NCBI GenBank assembly: GCA_914767715.1
Contig: OU612072.1
Location: 2,232,001 to 2,296,000, forward strand
Origin: Membranipora membranacea
Lineage: Eukaryota; Bryozoa; Gymnolaemata; Cheilostomatida; Membraniporidae
Direction of reading: 5' to 3'
Length of the DNA: 64,000 nt
Below are positions 23,138-36,400 of the stretch, piece after piece; the first letter of the stretch is position 1, and each line of letters opens with the position of its first letter. Both the position numbers and the translations under genes were made by a program. The notes under the pieces were generated by a model. That model made no database searches, had not been told where the DNA came from, and was given only the letters and a program-made list of their open reading frames with translations.

Positions 23138-25903
23138 TTATTTTACTCAAGGCATGAAAATAGCTCATCTAAATATTGGAGGGCTTACAAGTAAAATTGA
23201 TGAAGCTAAAAAGATCTTACATGAAAATGATCTTGATATTTTTTGTTTATCTGAGACTTTTCTAAATGAGTCTAAATCAAATAGTTTTTTTCATATATCG
23301 AACTATAATATCGTAAGACAGGATAGGAATACTGGTCAAGGAGGGGGTTTGCTATGCTACATACGTGTTGGTATTTCATTCGAAGAGATCAATGTTGCGA
23401 ACCATTCAATGCCTGAGTCAATTACTTTGAAAATCTCCCAAACCCACTCACAATCTTTTTAACATGCTTCGTTTATCGCCCACCTAGCGCACTTGTTGAT
23501 TGGAACCATGTCTTCACTCATTTCATTGAGAATATCGTATCAATTTGCAGGGAAGTAATCATTTTGGGAGATTTTAATGTTGACCTCAGTCATAACAGCA
23601 CATTGGTCAGGTGGTTTAGAAATGTCATAAATCAACTTGGACTTACACAACTAATAAAGGATTTTACAAGAATTGCAGAAAACTCTGAATCTATCATTGA
23701 TCACATATACACCAACCAACCAGCCAATGTTCGTTCTAGCTTAGTTCTGAAATACTTTTTAAGTGATCATATTTTGGTTATGGCAATACGAAAAAAGGGT
23801 GTTGTAAAATCAGAGAAAAGAATTAAGATAAATTTCACAATTATAGCAAATTTACTGATGAAAATATACACAAATATTTCAGCAATGTTGACTGGCACCA
23901 ATCTCTATGTTACAGCAACATTAACCATGCATGTCATAGAGAATTTCAATGAAACTTTCTTAAATTTAACATCAAAATTTATAAAACGGAGGACTCGCTA
24001 TGTCAAATCTGAGGTCCTTCCTATGTGGATTGATGATGAAGTGCGTGATCATATGAGACTAGGAGACCAGTAAAAATCTCAAATGTTATGGCATTTTTAT
24101 AAAACTGAAAGAAACTTAGTCACTAACATGATAAAAAGAAAAAAGAAGAAGTATATGACAAAACTGGTTGGAAATTCCAAAGGCCATAATACCAAATCAT
24201 TGTGGAATGCGCTAAATATCAGAAACAAAACTAAAACTTACATTGACAATGCTGCTGATATTTCAAGCAGTAATTTGAACGAGCATTTTACATCTATCAC
24301 TGCGGAGCTATCAAAAGATTTTTCTTTGATTTCTGATTTTTCTAGTACTTAACCAAATTACCACCTCAAAGGTTTGAAACAATTTCCAAAATTTACAACA
24401 GTCTCATTGCATAAGCTTCTAAAATCAATACCCATAGGCAAAAGCACTGGTCCTGACCAGATTTCAGTTCGGATGTTAAACAAAACATTTCCCTACGTAG
24501 GTCCAGTGCTCACAGATATTTTCAATAGAATCTTAGATGAAGGAGTATTTCCAAAAGTCTGGAAAATTGCTCGCGTAACCCCTATTTTTAAGTCGGGTTA
24601 AAAGATGACCCAGGAAATTATAGACCTTTATCAGTTTTACCCGCTCTTTCGAAGATACTTGAAAAACATTTAAATATTAATATTCAGATATTTTTAAATG
24701 AAAACCATCTAATATCTTCATCACAGTCCGGTTATCGCGCTGCAAATTCATGCAGCGACGCCGTTCACAAAATTATTTCTGACTATTCTTCTGAGAAACT
24801 CAAACAAAGGAAGAGTATTTTTCTGTTTATTGATTTCTGCAAGGCATTTGATTGTGTTGATCACCAAATATTAAAAAATAAACTATGGAACTTTAATTTT
24901 GAGAACAAGGAATTTTTGTTGCTATCATCATTTCTACAGGACAGGTCTCAGTATGTTCATTATAATGGTGCAGTGTCATCAATACTTGACATCAATATTG
25001 GGGTTCCGCAAGGTTTAATACTGGCACCAACTTTATTTCAGATTTATATAAATGACATACTTAATCTCACATACCTCTCTCCTCGAACTCTTATTCATAT
25101 GCTGATGACACTGTTTTTGTAGCAAGCCCTTCTGTTCCCTCTCCGTTAGTTCAAATTTGTAATCGAGATTTGGTTTCAATCAACAAGTGGTGCAAAAATA
25201 ATCACATGACAATAAATTATAAAAAATCACACTTTTTAAGTTCTTTTGGGGAGGATTCATCATTAAATTTAAAAATTGACAACAACCAAATATTTCAAAG
25301 GCATGAAACTGAACTTCTTGGCTTTAAGATATCTGACTCATTTTCATTGAATGGTCATTGTGAGACTGTTTCGGATAAGGTGTCAAAAAATACAAACTTA
25401 CTTAAGCTATGCAGACCCTACTTGACCACACATTCTGCTAAACAATTTTATTTTCAATTTATTCACTGTTATCTCATTTATGGTATCCATATATATATTA
25501 CAACTTATGTGCATCAAATATCACAAACCCAATTTTCACTCAGCAAAAAAGAGCCTTGAGAATTGTGGCCAATGTTCAACATATACCTTTTTATTTGTCA
25601 CCTACTAATGACCTATGTACATCACTTAAAATTTTACCCCTTCCAATACTGAGCAATTATTTTACTTGCATTACGGGATTTAAGGCTCTGAGTAATTTAT
25701 CACCTCCATACATCTCTGATTATTTTGTTACAACACCGATTTCCAAGAAGAGATACACACTTACTCAAACCTCCATTAGACAACTGAAACCACAAAATAG
25801 CAACAAACTTTAATATTTTTTACCCTCTTCATTGAGAAGCACTCTTACTTTGAATATGTTTAAGAAAAGGCTAATGCAACATTTTTTCAGTTTATTAGCA
25901 TAG
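23130..25903 (+). pseudogene. LINE ORF2: AP-type endonuclease and reverse transcriptase, multiply broken
   Basis: The start is ATG at 23130, overlapping the ORF1 stop. The N-terminal part is an APE-type endonuclease (HLNIGGL, SETFL, GGGLLCYIR, YRPPS, GDFNVDL, SDH). The RT part follows with GKSTGPDQIS, NYRPLSVLP, SQSGYR, FIDFCKAFDCVDH, GVPQG and the YADD active-site box at about 25098, then INKWC and QKRALRI. The stretch ends with a leucine-rich tail near 25900. Defects: a frameshift near 23458, in-frame TAA at 24071 and 24350, a stop with frameshift at about 24600, a shift just before YADD, and a shift near 25550. The order of domains is normal for an APE-type LINE, and no ribonuclease H domain is seen. 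Confidence 0.85.
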
Positions 25904-26022
25904 TCTTATTTTTTGTTGAATCTTTGTTTGTATCATTTTTCTTTTTTGCCATTTATGTCACATCATGAAAAACATTTGAAATAATGAATTGTTGCTGACA
26001 ATAAAAGTATATATATATAATT

Positions 26023-27474
26023 AAATCTTAAACAATGCAAGTGAATGTCACCTATCTGGTATTTTGCATTTTTAAGTGAAAATATGGATGATTGCCGCTG
26101 AGAGCTGGTGTTTTTCTAATTCTTCAAATTTCAAAGAATTATTATCCATGAGCAAGTGAAATAAACCACAGTCGAGCAGTAGATTATCTAAAGGAAGATG
26201 CACAAAATTATGATAAAGGGCTAAAGGCTACAGAATGACGTGAGACCTATAGCCATATAACCCTAACTACGCCCTGAAAACAACTTTTATAATTCTCAAA
26301 AAGTAAAGTTATACTTATTGAGAATGCCAACCTGTTTTTGCACTGCTGCCTTTTTCTTGGTCATCTGATGATAGTCCCTGCCATGCTGGCATTTTAGATA
26401 GGCTTTATCAAACACTGGTCGGCATGGCATGTCAATAATCGTAAATAGCCTTCTTTTCTTTTTCTCCCCATTTGAGAAAGTCCAATGGATCCATGTACAA
26501 GAACATAATGGTGATTAGAGCGAGTGGAATGTGTATCTAACGAACTCGCTCACAAATCATTTAGAAAGTGCAAAAAAATTAACCGTGTCACCATACATAT
26601 AGCACTCTCAAGCTTGTTGTTGAATAACAAATGCTTCGATTTTTCTGGAGAACAAGAGAACATTTTATTGTCAGTGCTGAAACCCAAGATAGCTTTTGCT
26701 TGACATCAGAGCCCCAGCACCCGTACAGTGATAAATTAACAATACATGAACATTGGAGAAAATGAAATACCCATTTTTCTTACCAAAGTTTAGCTCCTGC
26801 AGCGTCTTTGTATAGTCCTGGATCTGATGCGAACAAACTTGGTGCACTGCTCCACCTCATGCTCTGACAAAAATGTGAGCAAATCATGGATATTATCAAA
26901 ACTTTTTTTCGATGCTGGCTGAGCCTGATCGGTCATTTTCACAAAGAAGAACCCGTGTGAGGTGGCTTATTGAGTCAATACAATGCATTTAAATGATAGA
27001 CTGTTATAGTCTGCAAGAGAATAGCTCTCTGGGAAATTTCCACATGTGGACATATTGACAAACAAGTATTTAACCACTAACAACAACTGTCAATTTAAAA
27101 GGATTTACCTCCAAAACTGGAGAGGTTATACCGTAGAGGGGGGTGGATAACTTTATGGGTTATACCCGCTGCATCTAACAATTTTCTGAAGTGTGAATTT
27201 TCTTCTACAATTTCCGCTAATGTACAAGACCGCCACACCGTGACTCATGAGCATATTTTTATGTGATATACAGTTGTCCAATCACAATAGTTGTAAGTAC
27301 GATGGCCGTTAACCTTAATGATTCGAAACCATTCATTAATACCTCTACTTGAACAGTTTGATACTTTGTCAGCGCCTACAAAAATATCAGACTTTGTTTA
27401 GTGACTTGGCCAAGAAATTGTAGAAAAAATTCATATTTGACTTTCAATTGAAGCTGAACTTGCCCATTGGTAAA
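26023..27474. other. Region between LINE and TMEM87 start
   Basis: Apart from the two minus-strand pieces of the decayed Ulp1/PHD-like gene (26332-26520, 26784-26936) no gene is visible. The last 500 bases before 27475 are the presumed promoter and 5' untranslated region of the TMEM87 gene. No core promoter element is clear enough to name. Confidence 0.4.
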
Positions 27475-30400
27475 ATGAAAGGTTACATACACCTAGGTGT
27501 TGTTTTGATGTTGTTGACAACAGGCACTGCTTTTCCAGAAAGAGGGAAGTGGACTTTACCATACAATGAGGTAAGTTAAGCATCATAACATTTTTAGTAC
27601 TAATTAATTATTATTATTAGTACTAGCTAGTAGGTAGTTTAGTTGCAGTTAAGAAGCATATGGTATGTATTAATTTAATTAGTATAGGAAGATAGAACTC
27701 AACTGGCACTGCTCTTGACTTTAGGCCTTTGGGAAGGATGGAAGCCCACTTCATTGAATATTGCAACCAAAACTATCACATCTTTTATCTGCCAGGTATT
27801 TTTTTCTCATTGAAGAGGAAAAAATGATCTGATGGGCCAACCAATCATCAATGGTAATAAAATAAGACTTAATTGAATGGGAATTTAAAGGCCTAGTAGG
27901 TCTTACAAAGATTAACTATATATTTTGACTGCAACCATTAGGCCTAATGAAGTTGGCTTCCTTCCGCTCCTATTTTTTATTTCTCAATCACCCTCTTGAG
28001 ATAATAATGCACAGTTGTTAAGCAAATTTCATATTGCGATGTTGATCTTGAAGGAGAAAGTTATAGGAAACAGATAGCGAAAAATTGAGAATAAATGCAA
28101 ATGAGCAAACATGAACAACTTGTTCCGAAGACAACCACAGTGATTATTCTGGTCCTTTATCTCTCTAGCTCTATGCGTCTTTGTTAGCAAGTCAGGCCAC
28201 GGCTACCGTCCTCAAGTAATCAATTAAGGTTTTGAGAGATAAAACTGGGGTACCTCTTTGTACTGTAAATAGGCAATTTTAACGAAAATGGGTTATCTTT
28301 GCATCTTGAATTCTCTCCAGTTCTGAGAAGTATTTTGGCCGATTGAGGATAAGTAATGTTGGCTATCCTTAATGTTCTACTGTTTTGAGTTTGTGCTAAC
28401 TTTCCTTGTGTAGGCTATAGGTTTGAGTCCCTGCAGAAGTTACTACTTCTCATTATGTATAGTATTATAGGCCTAGGTATCATGGGTGTCGGAAGGATTT
28501 ACCAAGGGGTGCTCCTTTTAGCTGTGGAGTAGTTAGTGGCATGTGTAAGCGGGGAGGGTGCGGGAGGGGCGCCCAAGCGCCCCGCTGCTTACGGAAATTT
28601 TTTGAAATTCGAGACCCAAAAAGAGACATTCTGGTTCATACCAGCCAACTTTTATGGATGAGCAAGACCAAGCATGATACCAAAAATATTTAACAGCAAC
28701 AGCCTCTTGTCCGGGCCCCGATTGAAAGTCTAGCGATAAAAAAAAACATTGAGTTCCAATTGTTAAAAAAAAAATGTTTAAACCTCCCAAGGGGTGCTCA
28801 CTTGAGCACCCTGAGCACCCCTTCTGACGCCCATGCTAGGTATATATTATACATCACCCAGATAAAGTATTTCTTATGTATACCATTGAAAATAATCCAT
28901 AATGTATGTATTTTCAGGGTAACTCCACATTCTCTGTCGCCAAGTCAATGTTTAACAGAACAAAAGTTAATATTGGTAAGCTTAACATCGAAAAGTATTC
29001 CACAACAAAAATTGGCTGAAAGCAATGAGCAGTTTTTAACACTATAAAGGCTCAAATGTAAAACCTAAACCATGCAAGAGGATCGCAGACAACATATGAG
29101 GACCGCAGGACGATGCAGCAGAAGTTTTTTTCTTTTTTCTCTTCAAATGTTGACATCACTAGAGACATAGAATAGCAGATGTTGAAGACGCTGTTTGTAT
29201 TTTAGAGATGACCTCTTTGTGTAGCAGCGTGTCAGGAGATAATTACATTGTTAACTGGGTGATGATTAGGACAGCCTGCTTCCAGATAAAAGTGGTAAGA
29301 CAATCATTTATAAATATCATTATTCTGCCGGTGAATCTGGAAATGATTATGACTGAAACAGGATTAAGAAGAATGATCTAAGATTACAGAGGATAGAATA
29401 ATCTTATGATATCTAGTCTGTGTGTCTCAGACTATGAGGGTCAGTGTGTGTGTGTCTCAGACTGTGAGTCTCGGTGAGTCTGTGATAATGTCTACACTGT
29501 ATGTTAGATACTTGCACAGTCTGTTTTGTATTGTATTTCTATAGGGTGGGTGTATTAATAACAGTACTGGTACACTGAATATGGAATGTGGATGTACGCT
29601 CGGCTCCAATGACGGAGCTCGGGTTAAAACTGCCATCGGGCTCGAGTTCCGTGTCGGCTCAGGAACCGTCAATTGCGATGATTACACCTACATACCATCC
29701 GAAGTAAGTATTATGAATTGATCTTTTTATTTGATCGGAAACTAGATAGAAAAAAAATATATATATAAAACAATGAGTTTATTTATATATCACTCAATTT
29801 TTTCCATTCCATATGTGTAACTTCTAAGAAATTATTACCGCTTGTTCACTGGGTCCAAGTACTCTATGAGTCTAAATGTCTAAGCTTGTGATTGAGTGAA
29901 ACTGGCCTTGCCAGTCAGTATGGTGCTATAAAACTGTCCCTGGATTTCATTTAATCTTTGATATCAGTCGGCTGTACTATGGTTAACTTTTTGTAGGAGA
30001 ACTCAGATGAGATAATGACTCAAGATGCTCAAGGTGCATGTCAATCAGGTAAGACCTAGTCACACTCACCGTGAGACCTACTCACACAGAAGATTGTGAC
30101 GAAACTTAAATAATATATTCTAACTTAACCCCAGATCAAGTGCTGGTACATAACAGTCTTGATATATGGTATGGTCATGAAGTGGCAGTCTATTTTATAC
30201 ATGGTATGTGAGGATCATGTGTGGGTGCTTTCAATGATCTTATTTGACATGAATATAACTTATTCAGTGGGCCTATACAGTCTCAATGAGCATATTGAAG
30301 TTTCATAGGGACCGATGCATCTATAGTTACGTAGAGTAGATCTTTGCCTTACAACAAATTACTGTGTTATGTTTATGGCTGTGACTTTTCAATACATAGG

Positions 30401-33400
30401 CCTATGTATGTATGTGTGTATGTATGTATGTATGTATATAAGTATGCATGTATGAGTATTTGGGATAATATGTGTGTATGAAATTTTATCTAATCGAAGT
30501 GCATCAAGATAATGTGGATACTATTTATAAGTTTAGAGAGCGTAAGCACAGAGACAGTCCCTGCCACGTAGTGCTGTATGATTACATACTATATCTCAAT
30601 GTATTGCTCTACATAAAGGTTGTACAGTACTTCCTTATCTTACTGTATGAGTATAATAATATTACGGCATTACTACCAGAGACAATAGATTTTAAGTAGT
30701 GTCTCTACTTCCTTGTATTAATTATACACCTGACTGCACCCTCTCATGTAGGAGAGCTGTAGTACAGGAGAGTATAGGAGAGCTGTAGTACGGGTGAAAG
30801 CGTGTGGTATAGGTATAATGGTATAGGTAGTATAAGGGTAATCACATTTTACAAACAGTTTTGATGACAGGTGTGACTTAAATTACCATATCATCAATTA
30901 AAATTCCCAAACAAACATGCAGCTCTACAAGGTCTCTGACATAGAGAGTTATTATAACATAGAGTAACTCTATGGTCTCTGATCTGATGTAGGCTAGGAG
31001 ATTACATAGTGGGATTAGGTCACATAACTGTTGTGTAAAGTTAGCAAGTTCTGTTGAGTTTGTTGATTGGTTACGTCAGATAAAGGCCAGTAGGAGCGAT
31101 CAAAATTTACTGCAGCAGAATTCTGTGAGTTATGTAGTTTTAGACAGAGCAGCGATACTGCACTATGTATTATAATTATAGGTTATAATACATAGTACAG
31201 GCATGTATTGTATGATTGGATATTTTTACTTATGGTTGCCATATTTTTATAGTATCCATATCGGCAGATGACCCGCCGACTAAAGTGGAAGATACTGTCG
31301 CTGATACGGAGGAGACTGATACAGCTGCTGCTGATACTACGCCTTCTACTAAAGTCACCACTGCTATAATTGCTGTGAAGGGTAAATATATATTTATCTC
31401 TTTGATTATCTTATTAGAGTGGTTGATGCACCCCTAAGAAAAAGAAAAAAGTAATATCTGGAATGAAAATGTCAACCAATGGCCAACATACCTCTGTTAT
31501 AAGTTAATCTTATGTGTGCTCTCTGATGTGATTACAGACCCTGCTGAGGGAGCTGGTGAAGAACATGGTGATGGAGAAACAGAAAGGTTAGTGTTAGTTT
31601 TGATGACCGAAAGTACTGAGCAAATACACCCTTCCTCATGTATGGATATCGCTCAATACATACCATCTGGTACTAGCTACAATCAAAGAAGAATCATGGT
31701 CAATGCCTAACTGAGGAGTGTTACTTCTTGGTTCATCATCAACTGGTTGTAGGAAGCTAAATAATGTTAAAGATTGTTTGAAACGCTCAGTAAAAGATGT
31801 TCGAATCAGACGAATAATAGTCCCTAACCATTGGTCAGTAAAATTGGATGAATAATGTTAAAAATGAAAAGAAAATTATAAAATGATGTAAAAATTATAA
31901 CTGGTTGTATCTTTTACGACACTAGGAGGAAGCGGGACACTGCGCCGCAGCCGCTCAGTCAAGAGAATAAAGATAATCCAACCAAAACTTCTCCTAAAGA
32001 GAATAAAGATAATACAGCTGAAACATCTCAGAAAGAGAATAAAGATGATACAAACAAAACACCTAAAGACACTCCAGCCAAGACTACAGCTAAGACTCAA
32101 ACTGTCTCCCCACCTGATAACACGGTAAGTGTGAGTTGTAAGTGCTCAGTAGACTTAGGAAGAATGTAGCTTGGATTAAGCATAGGCATTAAAATGGGTA
32201 AACATGCATATTATAGAAATGGCTTGTGTTTTGATTATGACATACTTAATTCTGTAAGAGAAACGTTTGCCATTTCATACAGGCTTGAAATAGCTAACTT
32301 TAAAGCTAGCTTAAATTTTCTCACCCTCATTATTTTATATAGACTCACACCTCGACTAGCCAAAATTAAGTGCTGGGCTAACATTAAGTCACCAAAAACT
32401 AGATAAACTAATGTTTAGCTAATTTGCTCAAGATTGAAGGCCAATTTTACTTACCCTACAGGAAGAAATGTTTGGTGGAACTCAATTTCGCGAGTTGCCC
32501 TCTCATGGGTGATTTGGAGGAATAAAAGTTTAGCGAAGTTGTCCACTCGCTAAAAAGAAAAGATAACTTCTAACTTTTTCGAATTTTTTCTATTTTTCTT
32601 CCTTTTTGGATCAATTTTTCGGTGGAATAAATTATTAGCGATTTTCTAGTTAGCCAAAATAGCGAAATTTAATTCCCACCAAACATTTTACTGTAGGGTA
32701 GGCATTAATTGTTAATTTGAGACATAATCTTTCGCTCATTACTTATTCGGGTTTATCTCCCCTAGTTGATGACTGTCTTCAATGATATTGTTGCATGTTG
32801 CACGTTATTCAGGAAGTTAATATTACACAATCATGGGACGATGGACAGTATACAGTGTTTGTAGAGATCAAACCTGTCATCAGTGAAAAGGGTGCAGAAA
32901 AAAAGACTAAATTCAGCAGACAAGGTAACATGAATGTTTGAGGTGTAGCATCACCTGTCAACTGTGATAACCTTTCTTTTAACACTGTCAATTACCTTTC
33001 GTTCTCATTCCTAGAATAAAACATTAAGGGAAAATATTTCAACAGTTAGATATAATATGACCTGATACTTTGTAAACTAGACGAAAGCACAAAGCAACAT
33101 ACACTAGATTTCAGGGATTACTGGTTTTTGAATGGATTGCTCATGGATTTTAATCACATTTTAAATGCTGATGATATTATTGTGATATAAACATAAAATA
33201 TATAATATGTGTGTATTTTTTATTACAGTTATTCTGACAACAAGGGATTCTCGCAGCAAACTTCTGTCAGCCGCTGACTTCCCTTATTTATATGTGAGTG
33301 TCTAGTATATGTGTACTTGTCTATATAGGAAGTTAAGGGTAATATGGGAATTATTCTAAGTTATTAATCAGTCAGGAGATGTTTGCTCATTGATTTCGTT

Positions 33401-36400
33401 TAAAGCAGCAGCAGTGACACTGAATTATATTGATAATTATAAATGAATCCAATACATTGTTCATGGTATGGGTTCCTGAGCTAAGAGACGGTGTATTTTA
33501 TCTTGTAACGTTTTTGGTATGGGTTCCTGAGCTAAGAGACGGTGCATTTTATCTGGTAACGTTTTTTGTCTTGCAGTTTTATCTGATTATGACGATAGTA
33601 TATGTCTTATTCGGATTCTTCTGGCTGATGATGCTAGCCTGTTACTGGAGAGATTTATTGAGGATCCAGTATTTTATCGCTCTCGTCATCCTACTAGGAT
33701 TAGTAGAGAAGATATTCTATTACTCTGAGTGGCAGCACGTCGACGCTGAAGGTTACAGCACTAAAAGTATGTATTATATCTATTATTACATATACCTTCC
33801 TATTGTGCTCAGACTACTTGATAAAACCATATATGTGAGCAATTAACTCACCTCCTGCTGAATGATTCAGTCATGGGAATATGTAGTACTCTGACAGGAA
33901 TATGTAGTATTCAGATGGGAATATGTAGTACTCTGATGGGAATATGTAATACTCTGATAGGAATACATAGTACACTGATAAGGATACTGTTAGGCAGATT
34001 AATGCTATACTATTAATTCTGTGAATATTATTATCTTCTGAATTAATAAAATAATTAAAGAAGGTTGATGATAATGAGGCTGATGATAATGAGGCTGATG
34101 ATGATAATGAGGCTGATGTTATGATTGTTTGTTTGTAGCTCTGGTTATAGTAGCTGAATTAGTCTCCACTGTGAAGAAGACTTTAGCCCGTGCTCTGGTT
34201 ATTGTTGTGTCTGTAGGGTTTGGACTTATCAAACCCAGACTAGGACCCACCCTACATAAGCTGATAGCTGTATGCGTGATTTACTTTGTGCTATCTGCTG
34301 TGGAGTGTTGCCTCAGAGTTATGAAGGTTTGTCTCTTTTATTCACTTTATCGGTTAATATGTATAACTATATAAATTAAATAATATGGATTAATCTATAT
34401 CTGTAGCACTCCCTTATTCCTCTTATGATCTCTTGGTGCTCCAACACTATGAAAGACCTGTCACTTTCGCAATCCTACAAAATCGCCTACAATTCCCTCA
34501 GGTTATTTTGAAAATTCAATTGTTTTGAGATTTGTGGTATTCATTGTATTATTATCAAATTTTATATCATCAGACAGAACAGACGGACAAGGATAACTCC
34601 GATTTAATAGCCGTGATCCCTCTGGCACTCTGCGAGACGGGTATAGTTTACTGGGTCTTCTCAAGTCTACTACAAACAATCAGAACCCTGAGGCTACGAC
34701 GTAACGTTGCTAAATTATCTCTATATAGACACTTCACTAATCTGTTAGTGTTTACTATACTAGGTAAGTATATGTAGTTGTTTAACTGTAGGTGTGCGAT
34801 GATGTTTGTTTAAGTCTTATCTTATATTCAACAAGGATATCAGGTGTTTATTAGATTGGTGCAATTAGAAGTTATCCTCTCTTAGACTATAAGTCATAAC
34901 TCCGTACTATCAAACCAGAAATACCTGGTAAAGGTACCCAACATGTGTAACACTCATCTTTTGAAAATTAAAGTATACTTGCTCGGGGAGAAGGTAGAAA
35001 TGATATTAAAAGTATGTAGGCAGATTTGTAATTTTACTTTGTGTAACATTTCTTGTGAATGTTATCTCAGTGTTCTCACTATATTGCAGCTTCTATAGCT
35101 TACTTTATCTGGGAAATGAAGGAGCTACGCTTCGTTGACTGTAGGGCAGACATCAGAGAGTTGTGGCTGGAGAACGGATTCTCGCCCATGTTATTCTGTA
35201 TAGTTTTATTAGTTATAATGATTCTGTGGAGACCAAGTATTAATAATCAGAGGTAAGTAACTATACTTACCTTCAAAATAACTATATAGCGTAAGTAGTA
35301 AAGGCAGCGGTAAGTAACAGTAATCCACAAAACTTCAGTTTTGTGTATATGATAAACACAACTATATTTATAGCTGTAAAACTTCCCCATCAAACCTAAA
35401 TTACCAAAGATAGTGCACGCAATGTGAAATACAAAATTATTTGTCAGTTCGCTATTATTGCGACTATCTCTGACAACATATTGATATCTATCCTTTAGAT
35501 TTCAGTCAAGGTTTGTCGTATGTGTGAACCATTCTAAGGTTTATATCTCTGGGATGTCTGACTGTTTATTACTTACTGATTTCATAGTCTATTATTGACA
35601 TACTCTGGTTATGGACTATACCTTGTCTCCTCCTTCTCATGGTACAGTATCACAGATACTCGTACTCATGGCAATAATAAAAGTCTGTGCCGATGTCATA
35701 GTACAGTTTTATGATTTTGTTTATCCCCGAAACGTTCTTGTCCAAACAATACTTTTTCTTACCATCAATTTTTTGAACAAATTAATTGCCCTCAATCATC
35801 CCCTCAATCAATGGTTGCAATGATAGGGCCTAGGAGGGAACAGTTGAACCCATCATGATAAGTGCATTTGTTTTTCAAAGCCTAACTATTACCAAAATTG
35901 CCCTTTATCCCTAAAATTTTAAGACACTACTATTACAGGTGTTCCCGGAAAATATTACAGGAATTCTCTGTTTTGTTTACAGGATTTCTAACTCAATATT
36001 TAGGTTTTCCCTGTTTTGTTTACAGGTTTTCTCACTGATTATTAAGGTTTTCCCTGTTATATTTCCAGGTTTTCCCACTCTTTATTACTTGATAATGAGG
36101 ACGGAGAGGATGAAGAGGACACACTTATGATGTCAGATGCTTTTGGTGAGTCTCACTTGTTGTCTGTTGGTCTTATGGATAAAATCCAGTGTACAGCATA
36201 ATCTTAATATTACATATATATATATATTCAGCATAAGCTTTATATACTGTATTATATCTACATCACTGGTGTACACAATGTATATATTATACAGTATATA
36301 CTGGAGCAGCCAGGGAGATAATACATTAAAGTGACAGTCCTACTACCCATTATCAACCATGGGTGGGTGTTGATGATAATGTGTTGCCACTACCGGCGAC

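Larger units (their letters stand above)
21100..26022 (+). mobile_element. Degenerate two-ORF non-LTR retrotransposon (Jockey/CR1-like group)
   Basis: The element has an A-rich, repeated leader (about 21100-21210), ORF1 (21249-23137), ORF2 with endonuclease and reverse transcriptase (23130-25903), and a 3' end of AATAAAAGTATATATATATAA. ORF arrangement, endonuclease type and RT motifs fit the Jockey/CR1/L2/Rex-like superfamily; the clade cannot be fixed by eye. It sits in the sense opposite to the Ulp1/PHD-like gene pieces that flank it. The exact 5' end and target duplication were not determined. Several frameshifts and stops show it cannot move by itself. Confidence 0.85.
17547..26936 (-). 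pseudogene. Decayed Ulp1/C48-protease plus PHD-like gene, split by a LINE
   Basis: Pieces on the minus strand, 5' to 3': 26936-26784 (MTDQAQPASKKSFDNIHDLL start, later frameshifted); about 26520-26332 (IHWTFSNG...LKCQHGRDYH); 20682-20561; 19298-18870 (acidic, then Lys-rich); about 18850-18442 with HWVAVTN and LLFDSLD, as in the Ulp1/C48 fold; about 18230-17960 with the catalytic-type TDCGVFAIAFLVG followed by a frameshift and a stop; and 17741-17547 with YCVCRLVW...MVECPLCK, a truncated PHD-like zinc motif. The N-terminal pieces resemble ZSWIM/MULE-type proteins that are common as repeats in marine invertebrates. Frameshifts in at least three pieces, an in-frame stop, the lost C-terminal Zn ligands and the LINE insertion all argue for a dead copy, probably of a transposon-derived family. 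That the pieces form one gene is inference from order and strand. Confidence 0.6.
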
